The notes beneath the pieces are model-generated. The model was not told the DNA's origin. It saw nothing but the letters and a program-made list of their open reading frames with translations, and did not search any database. A stretch of DNA of 64,000 bases from Sporolactobacillus kofuensis (GTDB lineage Bacteria > Bacillota > Bacilli > Bacillales > Sporolactobacillaceae): NCBI RefSeq assembly GCF_042660205.1, contig NZ_JBHSTQ010000011.1, positions 45,092-109,091 on the forward strand, read 5' to 3'. Each line of letters begins with the position of its first letter. The stretch's first letter is position 1. Below, one piece after another: positions 1-9,603 of the stretch. The position numbers were made by a program, and so were the translations under genes.

Positions 1-2830
1 GCTCACGGTCCCTCTCCAGAACCGGTTTGAGATACTTGCCTGTGTAAGATCCTTTCGTTTCCGCAACTTTTTCCGGTGTACCGGTGACGACAATTGTCCC
101 TCCACCATTTCCGCCTTCCGGACCAAGATCAATCAAGTAATCGGCACATTTAATGACATCCAGATTATGCTCAATAATGAGCACACTGTCACCACTGTCA
201 ACGAGCGCTTGCAGGACAACGAGAAGTCGTGAAATATCATCCATATGCAATCCTGTTGTCGGTTCATCGAGAATATAAAGCGCACGACCTTTTGTTCTCC
301 GATAGAGTTGTGATGCCAATTTAACTCGCTGTGCTTCACCACCAGAAAGCGTGGTCGCTGGCTGACCAAGACGGATATAGCCAAGACCAACATCAAACAA
401 AGGTTCCAATCTGCGCTTGATGCGCGGTACATTTTTGAAGAATTCCAGACCTTCTTCCACCGTCATATCCAGAACATCGGCAATCGTCTTGCCCTTATAC
501 GTAACATCTAGTGTCTCACGATTATAGCGTTTGCCATGGCAGACTTCACACGGCACGTAAACATCAGGAAGAAAATGCATTTCAATTTTGATGATACCGT
601 CACCGCTGCAGGCTTCACAGCGACCGCCTTTGACGTTAAAGCTAAAACGGCCCTTTTTATACCCCCGCACTTTCGCTTCATTCGTCTCAGCAAACACTTC
701 ACGAATCATGTCAAAGACACCTGTGTAGGTGGCCGGGTTGGAACGCGGTGTACGGCCAATCGGTGCTTGATCAATTTGAATGACACGATCCAATTCTTTA
801 ATGCCTTTAATTTGCTTGTATTGACCAGGAATATCGCGACGCCCATGCATTTTCTGGGCGAGTGCTTTGAAAAGCACTTCATTCACGAGTGTACTTTTCC
901 CGGAACCTGATACGCCGGTGACCACCGTCATAACGCCGAGTGGGAAGCCGACTGTTACATTTTTTAAGTTATTTTCCTTTGCACCGACAATTTTAATCTC
1001 TCGTTTCGTTACCTTTCTACGTTTGGATGGAACAGGGATAAACTTGCGACCCGACAAATACTGGCCAGTTAATGACTGCTCATCGTGCATAATTTCTTCA
1101 GGGGTACCTTGTGCCGTTATTTGGCCACCATGTTCACCGGCACCCGGACCAACATCAATGATGTAATCCGACGCGAGCATCGTATCTTCATCATGTTCGA
1201 CGACAATCAACGTGTTTCCCAGATCCCTCATGCCGAGCAAAGAATGAATCAGGCGATCGTTATCTCGTTGGTGTAGACCGATTGACGGCTCGTCCAATAT
1301 GTAAAGCACACCCATTAATTGTGAACCGATTTGCGTTGCCAACCGAATACGCTGCGCCTCACCGCCTGAGAGTGTTCCAGCTGCACGACCGAGCGTTAAG
1401 TAATCCAGGCCCACATCAATTAAGAACTGAGTCCGTTGCCGAATCTCACGTAAAATCAATCGGGCAATGGTCTGCTCTTTCTCACTGAGGTCCAGATCAT
1501 TAAAATAGTGAAGCATTTCCCGGATCGGCAACTCTGTCACTTCACTAATTTGTTTGCCGCCGATTTTCACCGCCAATGCCTCTGGACGCAAACGATGTCC
1601 ATGGCATGTTGGGCATGGCTTCTGCATCATGTATTCCGACATCTGTTCCCGAATATAGTCCGAACTAGTCTCACGATATCTGCGGCCAATATTCGGGATA
1701 ACCCCTTCATAATACATATCCTTATCACGGACATCACCAAACTCATTTTCATAGTGAAAATGAACACGCTCCGTACCCGAACCGTAGAGTATAAGGTTCA
1801 ATTGGTCCTTAGGTAATTTGGAAACCGGCACGTTCATATCAACACCAAAGTGTGCACATGCTGCCTTCAATAACTGGGGATAATATTGGGAACTAGTCGG
1901 TTCCCAAGCGATAATCGCCCCTTCTTCCAAAGACTTGGATTGATCAGGAATAACCAGGTCAGGATCTACCTCCATACGGGATCCTAACCCGTCGCAATCC
2001 GGACAAGCACCAAACGGACTATTGAACGAGAAGAGTCGAGGTTCTAATTCGCCAATAGAGAATCCACAATAGGGACAAGAATGTTGTTCCGAAAAGAGAA
2101 GCTCCTCCCCATCAATCACGTCGACAACGACGCGTCCATCGGTTAATTTGGTCGCCGCCTCAAGAGAATCGGCTAACCTGCCTTCAATCCCCTGTTTCAC
2201 GATAATACGGTCGATGACCACATCAATAGTATGCTTTTTATTTTTTTCGAGTTTTATCTCTTCGGCAACCTCATGCATTTCACCATCCACGCGTACACGA
2301 ACATAGCCTTTTTTCTTCATCTCCTCGAGCACTTTTGCATGTGTGCCCTTTCTTCCGGTGATGATTGGGGCAAGAATCTGTAACTTCGTGCGTTCTGGAA
2401 AAACCATAATTCGGTCGACCATTTGTTCAATCGTTTGGGATGTAATTTCAATCCCGTGCGTTGGGCAATAAGGATGACCGATGCGTGCAAAAAGCAGACG
2501 CATATAATCATAAATCTCAGTAACTGTCCCTACGGTTGAGCGCGGGTTATGGCTCGTCGTCTTTTGATCAATAGATATGGCTGGTGATAGTCCCTCAATC
2601 GCATCAACATCAGGCTTGTTGGTTTGACCGAGAAATTGGCGGGCATAAGCGGACAGGGATTCAACATAGCGGCGTTGCCCTTCAGCATAAATCGTATCGA
2701 ATGCCAGCGATGATTTCCCGGATCCGGACAAACCGGTCACAACAACCATTTTATCTCTGGGAATTGTTACATTGACGTTCTTCAAGTTATGTTCACGCGC
2801 GCCTTTAACCACAATATTTTCTAGTACCAT
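1..2830 (-). CDS. uvrA: Excinuclease ABC subunit A, 3' end cut by window edge
   Basis: UvrA is the damage-sensing ATPase of nucleotide excision repair; it loads UvrB at distorted DNA. The reading frame is open from the start codon at 2830 to the window edge, about 943 codons, and ends in residues matching a UvrA C terminus, so roughly 10-15 residues lie outside. The first ABC Walker A is near residues 33-40 (GLSGSGKS) and a second copy (GVSGSGKST) lies in the C-terminal half. CxxC zinc-binding pairs (CPYCG, CPDCDG) and two LSGGEAQR signatures are readable. The start is preceded by a GGAGGGG ribosome binding site inside the end of uvrB, 6 bases away, so the two genes form a translationally close uvrBA operon. 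Identification is secure. Confidence 0.97.
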   Translation of the reverse strand, partial: MVLENIVVKGAREHNLKNVNVTIPRDKMVVVTGLSGSGKSSLAFDTIYAEGQRRYVESLSAYARQFLGQTNKPDVDAIEGLSPAISIDQKTTSHNPRSTVGTVTEIYDYMRLLFARIGHPYCPTHGIEITSQTIEQMVDRIMVFPERTKLQILAPIITGRKGTHAKVLEEMKKKGYVRVRVDGEMHEVAEEIKLEKNKKHTIDVVIDRIIVKQGIEGRLADSLEAATKLTDGRVVVDVIDGEELLFSEQHSCPYCGFSIGELEPRLFSFNSPFGACPDCDGLGSRMEVDPDLVIPDQSKSLEEGAIIAWEPTSSQYYPQLLKAACAHFGVDMNVPVSKLPKDQLNLILYGSGTERVHFHYENEFGDVRDKDMYYEGVIPNIGRRYRETSSDYIREQMSEYMMQKPCPTCHGHRLRPEALAVKIGGKQISEVTELPIREMLHYFNDLDLSEKEQTIARLILREIRQRTQFLIDVGLDYLTLGRAAGTLSGGEAQRIRLATQIGSQLMGVLYILDEPSIGLHQRDNDRLIHSLLGMRDLGNTLIVVEHDEDTMLASDYIIDVGPGAGEHGGQITAQGTPEEIMHDEQSLTGQYLSGRKFIPVPSKRRKVTKREIKIVGAKENNLKNVTVGFPLGVMTVVTGVSGSGKSTLVNEVLFKALAQKMHGRRDIPGQYKQIKGIKELDRVIQIDQAPIGRTPRSNPATYTGVFDMIREVFAETNEAKVRGYKKGRFSFNVKGGRCEACSGDGIIKIEMHFLPDVYVPCEVCHGKRYNRETLDVTYKGKTIADVLDMTVEEGLEFFKNVPRIKRRLEPLFDVGLGYIRLGQPATTLSGGEAQRVKLASQLYRRTKGRALYILDEPTTGLHMDDISRLLVVLQALVDSGDSVLIIEHNLDVIKCADYLIDLGPEGGNGGGTIVVTGTPEKVAETKGSYTGKYLKPVLERDRE

Positions 2831-2836
2831 CTATGC

Positions 2837-4804
2837 TTACCCCTCCGCCTTCAATTCAAAGAGTGCATCCCTCAACTCTGCTGCGCGCTCAAAGTCTAGC
2901 GATTTAGCGGCCTGCTTCATTTCTTTTTCAATACTGAGGATTGCTTTATTCCGTTGGCTCTTTGTCAATTTTTGCTTCTTCTTACCCGAACTACTCTGTT
3001 TCTCCACTTCATACGTCGCTTTGATTAATTCCGGGATCGCTTTCTTTATCGTCTGTGGTGTTATGTGATGTTCTTCATTAAATGCGGTTTGGATTTTACG
3101 GCGACGTGCCGTTTCATCCATCGCAAGACGCATCGAATCGGTAACGCGATCGGCATAAAGAATCACACGTCCTTCAGCATTTCTTGCTGCACGCCCAATC
3201 GTCTGAATCAGCGAACGTTCGGAACGAAGAAATCCTTCCTTATCAGCATCTAAGATTGCAACCAGTGAAACTTCCGGAATATCAAGACCTTCACGAAGCA
3301 AGTTAATCCCGACAAGGACGTCAAATTCACCACGCCTTAGATCACGAATGATTTCAATCCGATCTAGCGTTTTGACTTCCGAATGTAGGTAGTTGACCTT
3401 AATTCCCATACCTTTCAAATAGTCGGTGAGATTTTCCGCCATCTTTTTCGTCAGTGTGGTCACGAGCACGCGTTCATGCTTCTTAATACGGATGTTAATC
3501 TCATCATAGAGATCATCAATCTGACCTTTAATTGGCCGAACTTCTATTTGAGGATCAAGCAATCCCGTCGGACGAATAATCTGTTCCACAGGCTTTCCAG
3601 AATGCTCAAGTTCATAATCCGCAGGTGTCGCAGAAACATAGACAATCTGATTGATTCGTTCTTCGAATTCTTCAAACTTCAATGGCCGGTTATCTTTGGC
3701 CGATGGCAAGCGGAACCCATGATCAACAAGCACATTCTTACGCGCCTGGTCACCATTATACATTGCTCGAATCTGCGGAAGTGTAGCATGTGACTCATCG
3801 ACCATGATCAGAAAATCCTTCGGAAAATAATCCATCAGAGTATAAGGAGATTCACCCGGTTGACGGAAGGTCAAGTGCCGAGAATAGTTCTCGATTCCTG
3901 AGCAGAAGCCGACTTCCTCCATCATTTCCAAATCATAGCGCGTCCGTTGTTCCAGTCTTTGTGCTTCTAGTAATTTTCCATTATCATTAAGGACCTTCAA
4001 ACGCTCCTCTAACTCTTTCTGGATGTTCACAATCGCTCGTTTCATTTTCTCTTGCCCGGTGACGAAGTGCGATGCCGGGTAGATCGCGACATGATCCCGC
4101 TCTCCGACAATCTCACCGGTCATCGGATCCATTTCTGTCAGCCGTTCAATTTCATCACCGAAGAATTCCACTCGAATACAGTGATCGTCGCGAGAGGCGG
4201 GGAAAATTTCAACCACATCACCGCGTACACGGAATGTGCCGCGGGTAAAGTTAATATCATTTCGTGAATACTGAATGTCGACAAGCTGACGCAGCATTGC
4301 GTCTCGATCTTTCTCCATTCCTGGACGGAGCGAAAGAACGAGAGACTTGTATTCTTCCGGTGAACCCAAACCATAAATACAGGAGACACTGGCAACGATG
4401 ATCACATCACGACGTTCAAAAAGCGAACTCGTCGCTGAGTGACGAAGCTTATCAATTTCATCATTGATACTTGAATCCTTCTCAATATAGGTATCCGTCT
4501 GCGGAATATACGCTTCCGGTTGATAATAATCGTAATAGCTAACAAAATACTCAACTGCATTATTTGGAAAAAATTCCTTAAACTCATTGTACAATTGTCC
4601 CGCCAACGTTTTATTGTGGGCAATAACTAATGTTGGCTTCTTCACTTGAGCGATTACATTCGACATCGTAAAGGTTTTGCCGGTACCGGTTGCGCCGAGC
4701 AACGTCTGATGTTTCGCTCCGTTTTCAATACCATGAACCAGTTCCCGAATTGCTTCCGGTTGGTCGCCTTGCGGTTTAAAATGGGACGCAAGCTGGAAAT
4801 CCAT
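2837..4804 (-). CDS. uvrB: Excinuclease ABC subunit B
   Basis: UvrB is the helicase-like subunit that verifies damage and recruits UvrC. The protein is 655 residues, normal for the family. It has Walker A GATGTGKT at 37-44, the tyrosine-rich beta-hairpin (YYDYYQPEAY) near 90-115, DESHAT as the DEAD-like box, and a C-terminal UVR motif. I chose the ATG at 4804 rather than an in-frame TTG at 4819, because GGAGG stands 8 bases before the ATG and the TTG overlaps it. It is first in the uvrB-uvrA operon, with a recognisable promoter and a LexA-like box upstream. Confidence 0.97.
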   Translation of the reverse strand: MDFQLASHFKPQGDQPEAIRELVHGIENGAKHQTLLGATGTGKTFTMSNVIAQVKKPTLVIAHNKTLAGQLYNEFKEFFPNNAVEYFVSYYDYYQPEAYIPQTDTYIEKDSSINDEIDKLRHSATSSLFERRDVIIVASVSCIYGLGSPEEYKSLVLSLRPGMEKDRDAMLRQLVDIQYSRNDINFTRGTFRVRGDVVEIFPASRDDHCIRVEFFGDEIERLTEMDPMTGEIVGERDHVAIYPASHFVTGQEKMKRAIVNIQKELEERLKVLNDNGKLLEAQRLEQRTRYDLEMMEEVGFCSGIENYSRHLTFRQPGESPYTLMDYFPKDFLIMVDESHATLPQIRAMYNGDQARKNVLVDHGFRLPSAKDNRPLKFEEFEERINQIVYVSATPADYELEHSGKPVEQIIRPTGLLDPQIEVRPIKGQIDDLYDEINIRIKKHERVLVTTLTKKMAENLTDYLKGMGIKVNYLHSEVKTLDRIEIIRDLRRGEFDVLVGINLLREGLDIPEVSLVAILDADKEGFLRSERSLIQTIGRAARNAEGRVILYADRVTDSMRLAMDETARRRKIQTAFNEEHHITPQTIKKAIPELIKATYEVEKQSSSGKKKQKLTKSQRNKAILSIEKEMKQAAKSLDFERAAELRDALFELKAEG

Positions 4805-4895
4805 CGTGCCGTCCTCCAATCCTTGATTTTGTACAGAAATGTATTTGTTTTACGCATTATTTGTCCAAAAAGTATAAAAATCTTTATTAAAGTAT

Positions 4896-4924
4896 AGCAT
4901 ACCTTGACTGTAAAATAACAGCAA
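4896..4924 (-). promoter_or_regulatory. Probable sigma-A promoter of uvrBA
   Basis: On the minus strand TTGCTG (4924-4919) and TATGCT (4901-4896) are separated by exactly 17 bases, 92 bases ahead of the uvrB start. No better pair is visible in the interval. Assignment is by eye. Confidence 0.55.
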
Positions 4925-4928
4925 AATG

Positions 4929-4942
4929 CGAACGGATATTCC
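4929..4942. promoter_or_regulatory. Candidate LexA (SOS) box
   Basis: CGAACGGATATTCC matches the Gram-positive LexA/DinR consensus CGAAC-N4-GTTCG at all but two of the ten specified bases. It lies just upstream of the -35 element proposed for uvrBA. SOS control of uvrBA is established in Bacillus; operation of this box is inference. Confidence 0.4.
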
Positions 4943-5113
4943 CAATTTTGTTATCCATGCAAATAAAGATGAGCCACATAGAATCTTCTAATTTAGTCAA
5001 CAGGATACCCAAGCAATGCGCGCCCTATAAAAACGAGAAAACGTGCTTTGGTCAGGATAGAGAATAAGCAAAGCGTAAGTTGTACTGATCCGTCTCCCAT
5101 TTAATTATTTATG

Positions 5114-5180
5114 TGGATCCAATGCGCAAAAATTCGAGATCCATGCGCGACTTAATTGATCCAATGCGCAAATCAGGAAT
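5114..5180. repeat. Array A of about 21-bp degenerate units (3 copies)
   Basis: The core GATCC(A)ATGCGC recurs at 5116, 5138 and 5158, spacings 22 and 20 bases, with A/T-rich sequence between cores. Read on the minus strand the core is GCGCATTGGATC, which resembles the core of array B near 11.6 kb. Confidence 0.6.
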
Positions 5181-5189
5181 TACCTATGT

Positions 5190-5365
5190 AGGTTAAGAAA
5201 AACCGCCTGTCCTAGATCTTAAATCAATTACGATTTGATTGCTCGCTTACACAGGCACACCGTGACCCTCCTCGAACAGACAAAAGTCTGCGGATTCGCG
5301 CTGATACCTGTCTCGCAAGAGTCTCGTATCTGCATCATTCGTTCACAACCTCTTGCTTTATGAGC
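5190..5365 (+). repeat. Dispersed GC-rich intergenic repeat, copy 1
   Basis: Shares ordered blocks with five other copies in the window: GCTCGC near the left, a CCTCCTCGA block, an AATCTGCGG-like block (here AAAGTCTGCGG), and GTCTCG blocks at the right. The right flank CCTCTTGCTTTATGAGCAT is shared with copy 5. The copies are degenerate and non-coding. Confidence 0.65.
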
Positions 5366-5387
5366 ATATTACTTTCTTTACTTGAAC

Positions 5388-5428
5388 TAAAAAACTTCCA
5401 TGGCATGATGCCACAGAAGTTTTTTTCC
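5388..5428 (-). terminator. Terminator of abrB (possibly bidirectional)
   Basis: An imperfect hairpin pairs AAACTTC with GAAGTTT and TGGCAT with ATGCCA, flanked by A-runs on one side and T-runs on the other, so it can act on both strands. It begins 13 bases after the abrB stop. Confidence 0.75.
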
Positions 5429-5440
5429 ATTCATATTTAT

Positions 5441-5731
5441 TTATGAATGAGTATCTTCACCCATGTATTTTTCAATTTCTTCAACGATACCCTTTGCTGC
5501 TTTGCGACTCAGAATCAGTTTGCCATTCGCCAAAACAAGATTATCCGGGGAAACTTCATTAGTAATTTGACAAGCCATACTCGGTACATATTTTTTAAAA
5601 ATAATATGATCATCTTCTGTGAAGATTTCGAGTGGATCGCCTTCTTTAATGTTCATCGTTCGTCGTAATTCAATAGGAATGACGACACGTCCAAGCTCAT
5701 CAACTTTACGTACAATACCTGTCGATTTCAT
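5441..5731 (-). CDS. abrB: AbrB-family transition-state regulator
   Basis: A 96-residue protein starting MKSTGIVRKVDELGRVVIPI, the swapped-hairpin DNA-binding domain of AbrB. In B. subtilis AbrB represses many post-exponential genes; here that role is by homology. The C-terminal half (KYVPSMACQIT, then NLVLANGKLILS) also follows AbrB and fits it better than the paralogue Abh. The start is the ATG at 5731, with GGAGGAG 8 bases upstream; a longer reading frame extends 13 codons but lacks a ribosome binding site. It is monocistronic, with its own promoter and terminator. Its position next to minJ rather than near the origin differs from B. subtilis. Confidence 0.9.
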   Translation of the reverse strand: MKSTGIVRKVDELGRVVIPIELRRTMNIKEGDPLEIFTEDDHIIFKKYVPSMACQITNEVSPDNLVLANGKLILSRKAAKGIVEEIEKYMGEDTHS

Positions 5732-5796
5732 GAGTGTACTCCTCCTCTCCAACTTATCTACGCTCACCAACTTGCTCTTCGCTCTAAATTACATAA

Positions 5797-5805
5797 ATTA
5801 TAGCA
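5797..5805 (-). promoter_or_regulatory. Extended -10 promoter of abrB
   Basis: TGCTATAAT on the minus strand is an extended -10 element (TGnTATAAT) about 66 bases before the abrB start. No good -35 is present at 17 bases. The 290 bases from here to the minJ stop hold no gene I can support. Confidence 0.5.
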
Positions 5806-6096
5806 CCTAGAAGTGAAACAATGTTCGAATTATCTACTGAACGCGACATTTTTTGCACTTTTTTCTTTTGACATTGCGCTGTCGGCATCCACTAGGCTTA
5901 CGTTCACTTCGTTCATTCGAAAAGTGATTGGAACAACAGACCGGTATTTGCAGCATCTGACGCTCGCTCTTTGTTCTGCGGGCAGCGCGTCACGCAAAGC
6001 TAGACTTCCATCTCATTTTCAGAGAAACCTGGAATGTGCGTCACTGCTGTTTCCATTTCCGGATTTTTGTTCCAGTCAAAGTATTCGCAGGTTTAC

Positions 6097-7296
6097 TTAC
6101 AAATTTGTCTTTTGGTTGAACTTCCAATGGTCACTTTCAAGAAAAAGTAGTCCAATTTTATGATCATCATCTTCGTGAATCGGACCTTTTGCAAACCGTT
6201 GTTGACCAAATCGGTCAATCACCTCAAGCTTGCAATACGCGGCGTGTTTCTGCAATGCTTCATAAAATTCATAGACACTACTGATCTCCTGATCATTGAC
6301 GCGGCAAATTTCTTCACCCGGTTCGATACCCATTCGTGCGCCTAGCGAGTGAGGAATGGTTCCGATGACGCGTAGGCCATTATTGGGCATTAAGAAACAA
6401 AATGGACGTGTCTCACGCAAATGATGATGGTACCAAACTAATGTCAAACGGCTGACAAGTGCAATAAGACCACCGATCACAATCAATAGAGGTAAATGGA
6501 TGAAATAAAACACACCAGAAAAAATAGCTGTCGCACACGCAGTAAGCAGCATCCAACGTGATGTCTGACGCGTAGCAAATGCAGGCAGTTCGTGCGTAAT
6601 CAACTGTGCAAAGCCTATACCGAGTGGAAATAAGGCGAATCCGAATGAAGCCCCACTTGATACAAACGGCCAATGCCCGATTGCTCCAACAGCATCCGGC
6701 ATCGGAACAAGAAAGAGAATAGGGGCAATCCATAACTGACAGGCTTCATGGGCACCAACTAGTCCCCCTCGATGACTGCTTATTAATCGTGGCGAAGTCT
6801 GAGAAGCACCCCAGAAGAAAACGAGCGCTGTCTCAGCCAGTAGACAGATCGTCATAAAAATGCCGAACGACAGATAATCCATCCTATGGATGTCGATGAT
6901 CCAGCTGTTCACAAGCGGATAGTCCGTATGTATGACGGGCATGAAATAAGCAGCAGCAAGGGTGATGCCACTTGCGAGAGCCGGCGATAGAAAACGCTGC
7001 TGACAGATGAGTAAGGTCACCAAGTATCCAGCCGAAAAGAGCACGAGAACACCCGGTTTGAGACTCACACCTGCAAGAACGAGAACAACGGAAACCATCA
7101 TCCCAATCAAAAGGCTTGGTCCAATACTTGCAAAAATAGAGTTGAACATTCCATAAGCCTTGACTCGAAACGAGCGCCGTTCACGTCTCACGCGCTGTGC
7201 ACTATACACGAACAACGCGATGAATAACAGATATAATATTGGATTTAAGAAAAATGAAGCTATACCATAAAGTATCACTTTTAAGCTGTCAACCAT
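6097..7296 (-). CDS. minJ: MinJ-like division topology protein (membrane plus PDZ)
   Basis: MinJ bridges DivIVA to the MinCD division inhibitor at poles and septa and affects motility in B. subtilis. This protein has 399 residues, about the length of B. subtilis MinJ. The first roughly 300 residues hold multiple hydrophobic membrane segments, and the C-terminal about 90 residues form a PDZ-like domain (GTIPHSLGARMGIEPGEEIC near its start). The start has GGGGG 8 bases upstream. Its place beside ctpB and the ftsEX genes matches the B. subtilis order uvrBA - minJ - ctpB - ftsXE, although swrA, usually adjacent, is not seen. A generic PDZ membrane protein is the alternative, but context favours MinJ. 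Confidence 0.85.
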   Translation of the reverse strand: MVDSLKVILYGIASFFLNPILYLLFIALFVYSAQRVRRERRSFRVKAYGMFNSIFASIGPSLLIGMMVSVVLVLAGVSLKPGVLVLFSAGYLVTLLICQQRFLSPALASGITLAAAYFMPVIHTDYPLVNSWIIDIHRMDYLSFGIFMTICLLAETALVFFWGASQTSPRLISSHRGGLVGAHEACQLWIAPILFLVPMPDAVGAIGHWPFVSSGASFGFALFPLGIGFAQLITHELPAFATRQTSRWMLLTACATAIFSGVFYFIHLPLLIVIGGLIALVSRLTLVWYHHHLRETRPFCFLMPNNGLRVIGTIPHSLGARMGIEPGEEICRVNDQEISSVYEFYEALQKHAAYCKLEVIDRFGQQRFAKGPIHEDDDHKIGLLFLESDHWKFNQKTNL

Positions 7297-7632
7297 CGGT
7301 CATTCCCCCAGGATCAATCAGTCATTCACTCATGCATTTATTTGTTCATTTTATCTATAACAACTTGATTTTTCGCCAAATTATTCATGTTTTCCTGCAT
7401 AAATAGTAACTCTCTATAATTATACATGACGTGACAACCTTCAAGCTAAATTTTGTGAATTTAGTTACATAAAAATTGGTGATTGTGTCCTGGAGATTTC
7501 CATTTCAATTCCACCAGGGTCAATCTGAATCAGTTTTCTATAGAAAAAAGATGACTCAAATTAAACTCTTGAGTCATCTCCGTTACTCTATTCAATTTCA
7601 TGAGGAACTTTTGATTTCAGCCCCTAATTCTC
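7297..7632. other. Intergenic region between minJ and ctpB
   Basis: The left half is A/T-rich and must hold the minJ promoter; a TATAAT (minus strand, near 7418-7423) is present but without a well-spaced -35. The right half holds the ctpB terminator. No gene seen. Confidence 0.5.
7549..7581 (-). terminator. Terminator of ctpB
   Basis: AGATGACTCAA pairs perfectly with TTGAGTCATCT around a 9-base loop; on the minus strand the hairpin is followed by a run of six T. Confidence 0.85.
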
Positions 7633-9093
7633 TCATTTTTGAATGGCGTTCACAATCTCATTAACCGCGGCATTCAGCTGACGATCATTTTTCTGATTGC
7701 TGATTGCCGATAGCGTTGCCTGCTGCAATGCATCAGCAGTTTTCTGATTAATGATACCTGAAGCAGGAAGTTTCTTTGCTTTCTGGAATGCTTTTACAGC
7801 CTGAACGGTCTGTGCACTGAAATAACCATCGGTGCGTCCAGGATTCTGACCTGCTGCTTTCAACATTTTCTGTGCATCAGCGATCGTGTCGTTATTCTGA
7901 TCCGCCTTAAGCGTCTTACCCTTTTTCAAGATGATCGGCGCAACATAGTAGTAATCCGGCTGCTTCACATTAATGGTTGGTTTTATGCCTTTCTTGTGAA
8001 TCCAGTCACCGTTCGGCGTCAGCCATTTGTCGGTTGTTAATTTTAGCTCACTCTTATCGGAGAGTTCAATACCTTGCTGAACAGTCCCTTTACCGAAGGA
8101 CTTCACACCGACCAATGGATAGCCACCTGCTTGATGAAGCGCACCGGCGAGAATCTCCGATGCAGAGGCACTTCCGCCGTCAATCAATGCGGTAATTGGA
8201 TAGTTCTTTTTCTTTTTCAACGTTGAATAGAACGGCTGCTTTTTACCGGCGCGATCTTCAATTTGAACAATCGGTTTGTTGTCTGGTACAAGCAAGTTAC
8301 CTATTTTCTCAACAGCTTGGAGATAACCACCCGGATTGCCACGCACATCAATAATCAAACCTTTCATACCGTTTCCTTCAAGTTTGCTGAGTGCAGTGGA
8401 AAATTCTTTATCCGTATTCTCGTTGAATTGTGTGATGGCGATATAACCGATCGGTTGACCGTCTCGCTTGATCATCTTACTATCAACAGTCCGAATTGGA
8501 ATATCATCACGCTTAATCGCAAAGGTTAGCGCATTGGCAACTCCAGGCCGTTTAATCCCGATTCGGACGACTGTTCCCTTCTTGCCGCGGATCTTATTCA
8601 CCGCTTCATTAATATCAAGGCCATCCGTTGATTTTCCATTAATCGTAACAATCGCATCTTTTGGCTTTAATCCCGCTTTTTCTGCCGGTGATCCTTTAAT
8701 TGGTGAAATAATGGTGACTTGTTTGCCAACCATTTGGACCTCCGCACCAATCCCTTGGAAGGATGAGGATAACGATTGTGTAAAATCAGATGCTGTCTTC
8801 GCATTCATGTAGCTCGAAAAAGGATCATTCAACGCTTCAATCATGCCCTTAATGGCACCATCATACAGTTTCGATCCGCTGACTTTTTGAAAATATTCCT
8901 TTTCAATTAAATCATGTATTGCCTTAATTTTTGCTGTATCCTTATCTGATATAGTCGAACCGGCTGTCGCTGTTGCAACAGGTGCCTGGCGACTCTGAAC
9001 AACGCCGAACACTGCGTAGGAGCCACCTGCGCCAACGACCAGTGCGATCGCCATAAGCAAAGCGACCACTTTGCCACTGAACTTCTTCATCAT
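7633..9093 (-). CDS. ctpB: S41 carboxyl-terminal processing protease CtpB
   Basis: A secreted or membrane-anchored serine protease of the CtpB type, which in Bacillus acts with sporulation signalling at the forespore membrane. Of 486 residues, 10-33 form a signal anchor, about 110-195 a PDZ domain, about 210-395 the S41 domain, and about 405-475 a C-terminal peptidoglycan-binding repeat region. By alignment in mind to B. subtilis CtpB the catalytic set is Ser310 (in GGSASASE), Lys335 (in FGKGTVQQ) and Gln339, all present. The start is ATG 9093, with GAGGAGG six bases before it; a second ATG follows immediately. An upstream in-frame extension of 49 codons lacks a ribosome binding site. Confidence 0.92.
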   Translation of the reverse strand: MMKKFSGKVVALLMAIALVVGAGGSYAVFGVVQSRQAPVATATAGSTISDKDTAKIKAIHDLIEKEYFQKVSGSKLYDGAIKGMIEALNDPFSSYMNAKTASDFTQSLSSSFQGIGAEVQMVGKQVTIISPIKGSPAEKAGLKPKDAIVTINGKSTDGLDINEAVNKIRGKKGTVVRIGIKRPGVANALTFAIKRDDIPIRTVDSKMIKRDGQPIGYIAITQFNENTDKEFSTALSKLEGNGMKGLIIDVRGNPGGYLQAVEKIGNLLVPDNKPIVQIEDRAGKKQPFYSTLKKKKNYPITALIDGGSASASEILAGALHQAGGYPLVGVKSFGKGTVQQGIELSDKSELKLTTDKWLTPNGDWIHKKGIKPTINVKQPDYYYVAPIILKKGKTLKADQNNDTIADAQKMLKAAGQNPGRTDGYFSAQTVQAVKAFQKAKKLPASGIINQKTADALQQATLSAISNQKNDRQLNAAVNEIVNAIQK

Positions 9094-9381
9094 GTATTGC
9101 CTCCTCAAAATACGCCGGTGCTCATCGAAAAATGCCGGCATCCAAAAAATTAATAGACTTGATCCAGTAAGCGTAGAGATTCTAATGACTCGGCGGTTAA
9201 TCTCCAATGTTCCGAAAGAGCTGTCCCGTTCTCCGACCACATATCATCTTTTTCGCTTATTTGTACTCTTTTATTCATTTTTTCCGAAGAATATAATCCT
9301 TATCTTACAGCAATTGAACAGTCCTGTCTCGAAAACATCATTTTGAACCATGAAAGCTATTCCGTTGATAGGTGTTAGAAG

Positions 9382-9540
9382 AACTGGACAAAAACCGTCC
9401 AGTCCTTTCTTTACATCAATTCTGCTTCGTTTTCTCGCTTGCCACGGGTGATCCAGGAGCCTCCTCGGCCATTCATAAATCTGCCGAGTCACCCGAGCTC
9501 ACTTTCCTGCAGGCGTCTCGCATCTTCGCCGAATTTTTAA
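9382..9540 (+). repeat. Dispersed GC-rich intergenic repeat, copy 2
   Basis: Its left flank TTTACATCAATTCTGCTTCG is identical to copy 3 near 32.9 kb, followed by CTCGCTTGCC, GAGCCTCCTCG, AAATCTGC and CAGGCGTCTCGC blocks in the same order. Copies 2 and 3 are the closest pair in the window. Confidence 0.75.
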
Positions 9541-9564
9541 GTTAAAATTGTTACTCTCTTATTT

Positions 9565-9597
9565 TAAAAAAAACCACCTGAAGAATACGGGTGGCTT
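9565..9597 (-). terminator. Terminator of ftsEX
   Basis: CCACC pairs with GGTGG around an 11-base loop on the minus strand, followed by eight T. It stands just after the ftsX stop. Confidence 0.75.
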
Positions 9598-9603
9598 CGA
9601 AAT

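Larger units (their letters stand above)
4943..5387. other. Non-coding interval between uvrB promoter and abrB terminator
   Basis: No convincing gene. It contains a short array of about 21-bp units (5114-5180) and one copy of the dispersed GC-rich repeat (5190-5365), listed separately. Bases 4943-5110 show nothing I recognise. Confidence 0.6.
9094..9603. other. Intergenic region between ctpB and ftsX
   Basis: Holds the untranslated leader of ctpB, one dispersed repeat copy (9382-9540) and the ftsX terminator. No gene or clear promoter seen in 9094-9380. Confidence 0.5.

Noticed and set aside
133..2775. Several open frames of 60-124 codons on both strands
   Set aside because: They lie inside the continuous uvrA frame, which has all family motifs; they are shadows in other frames.
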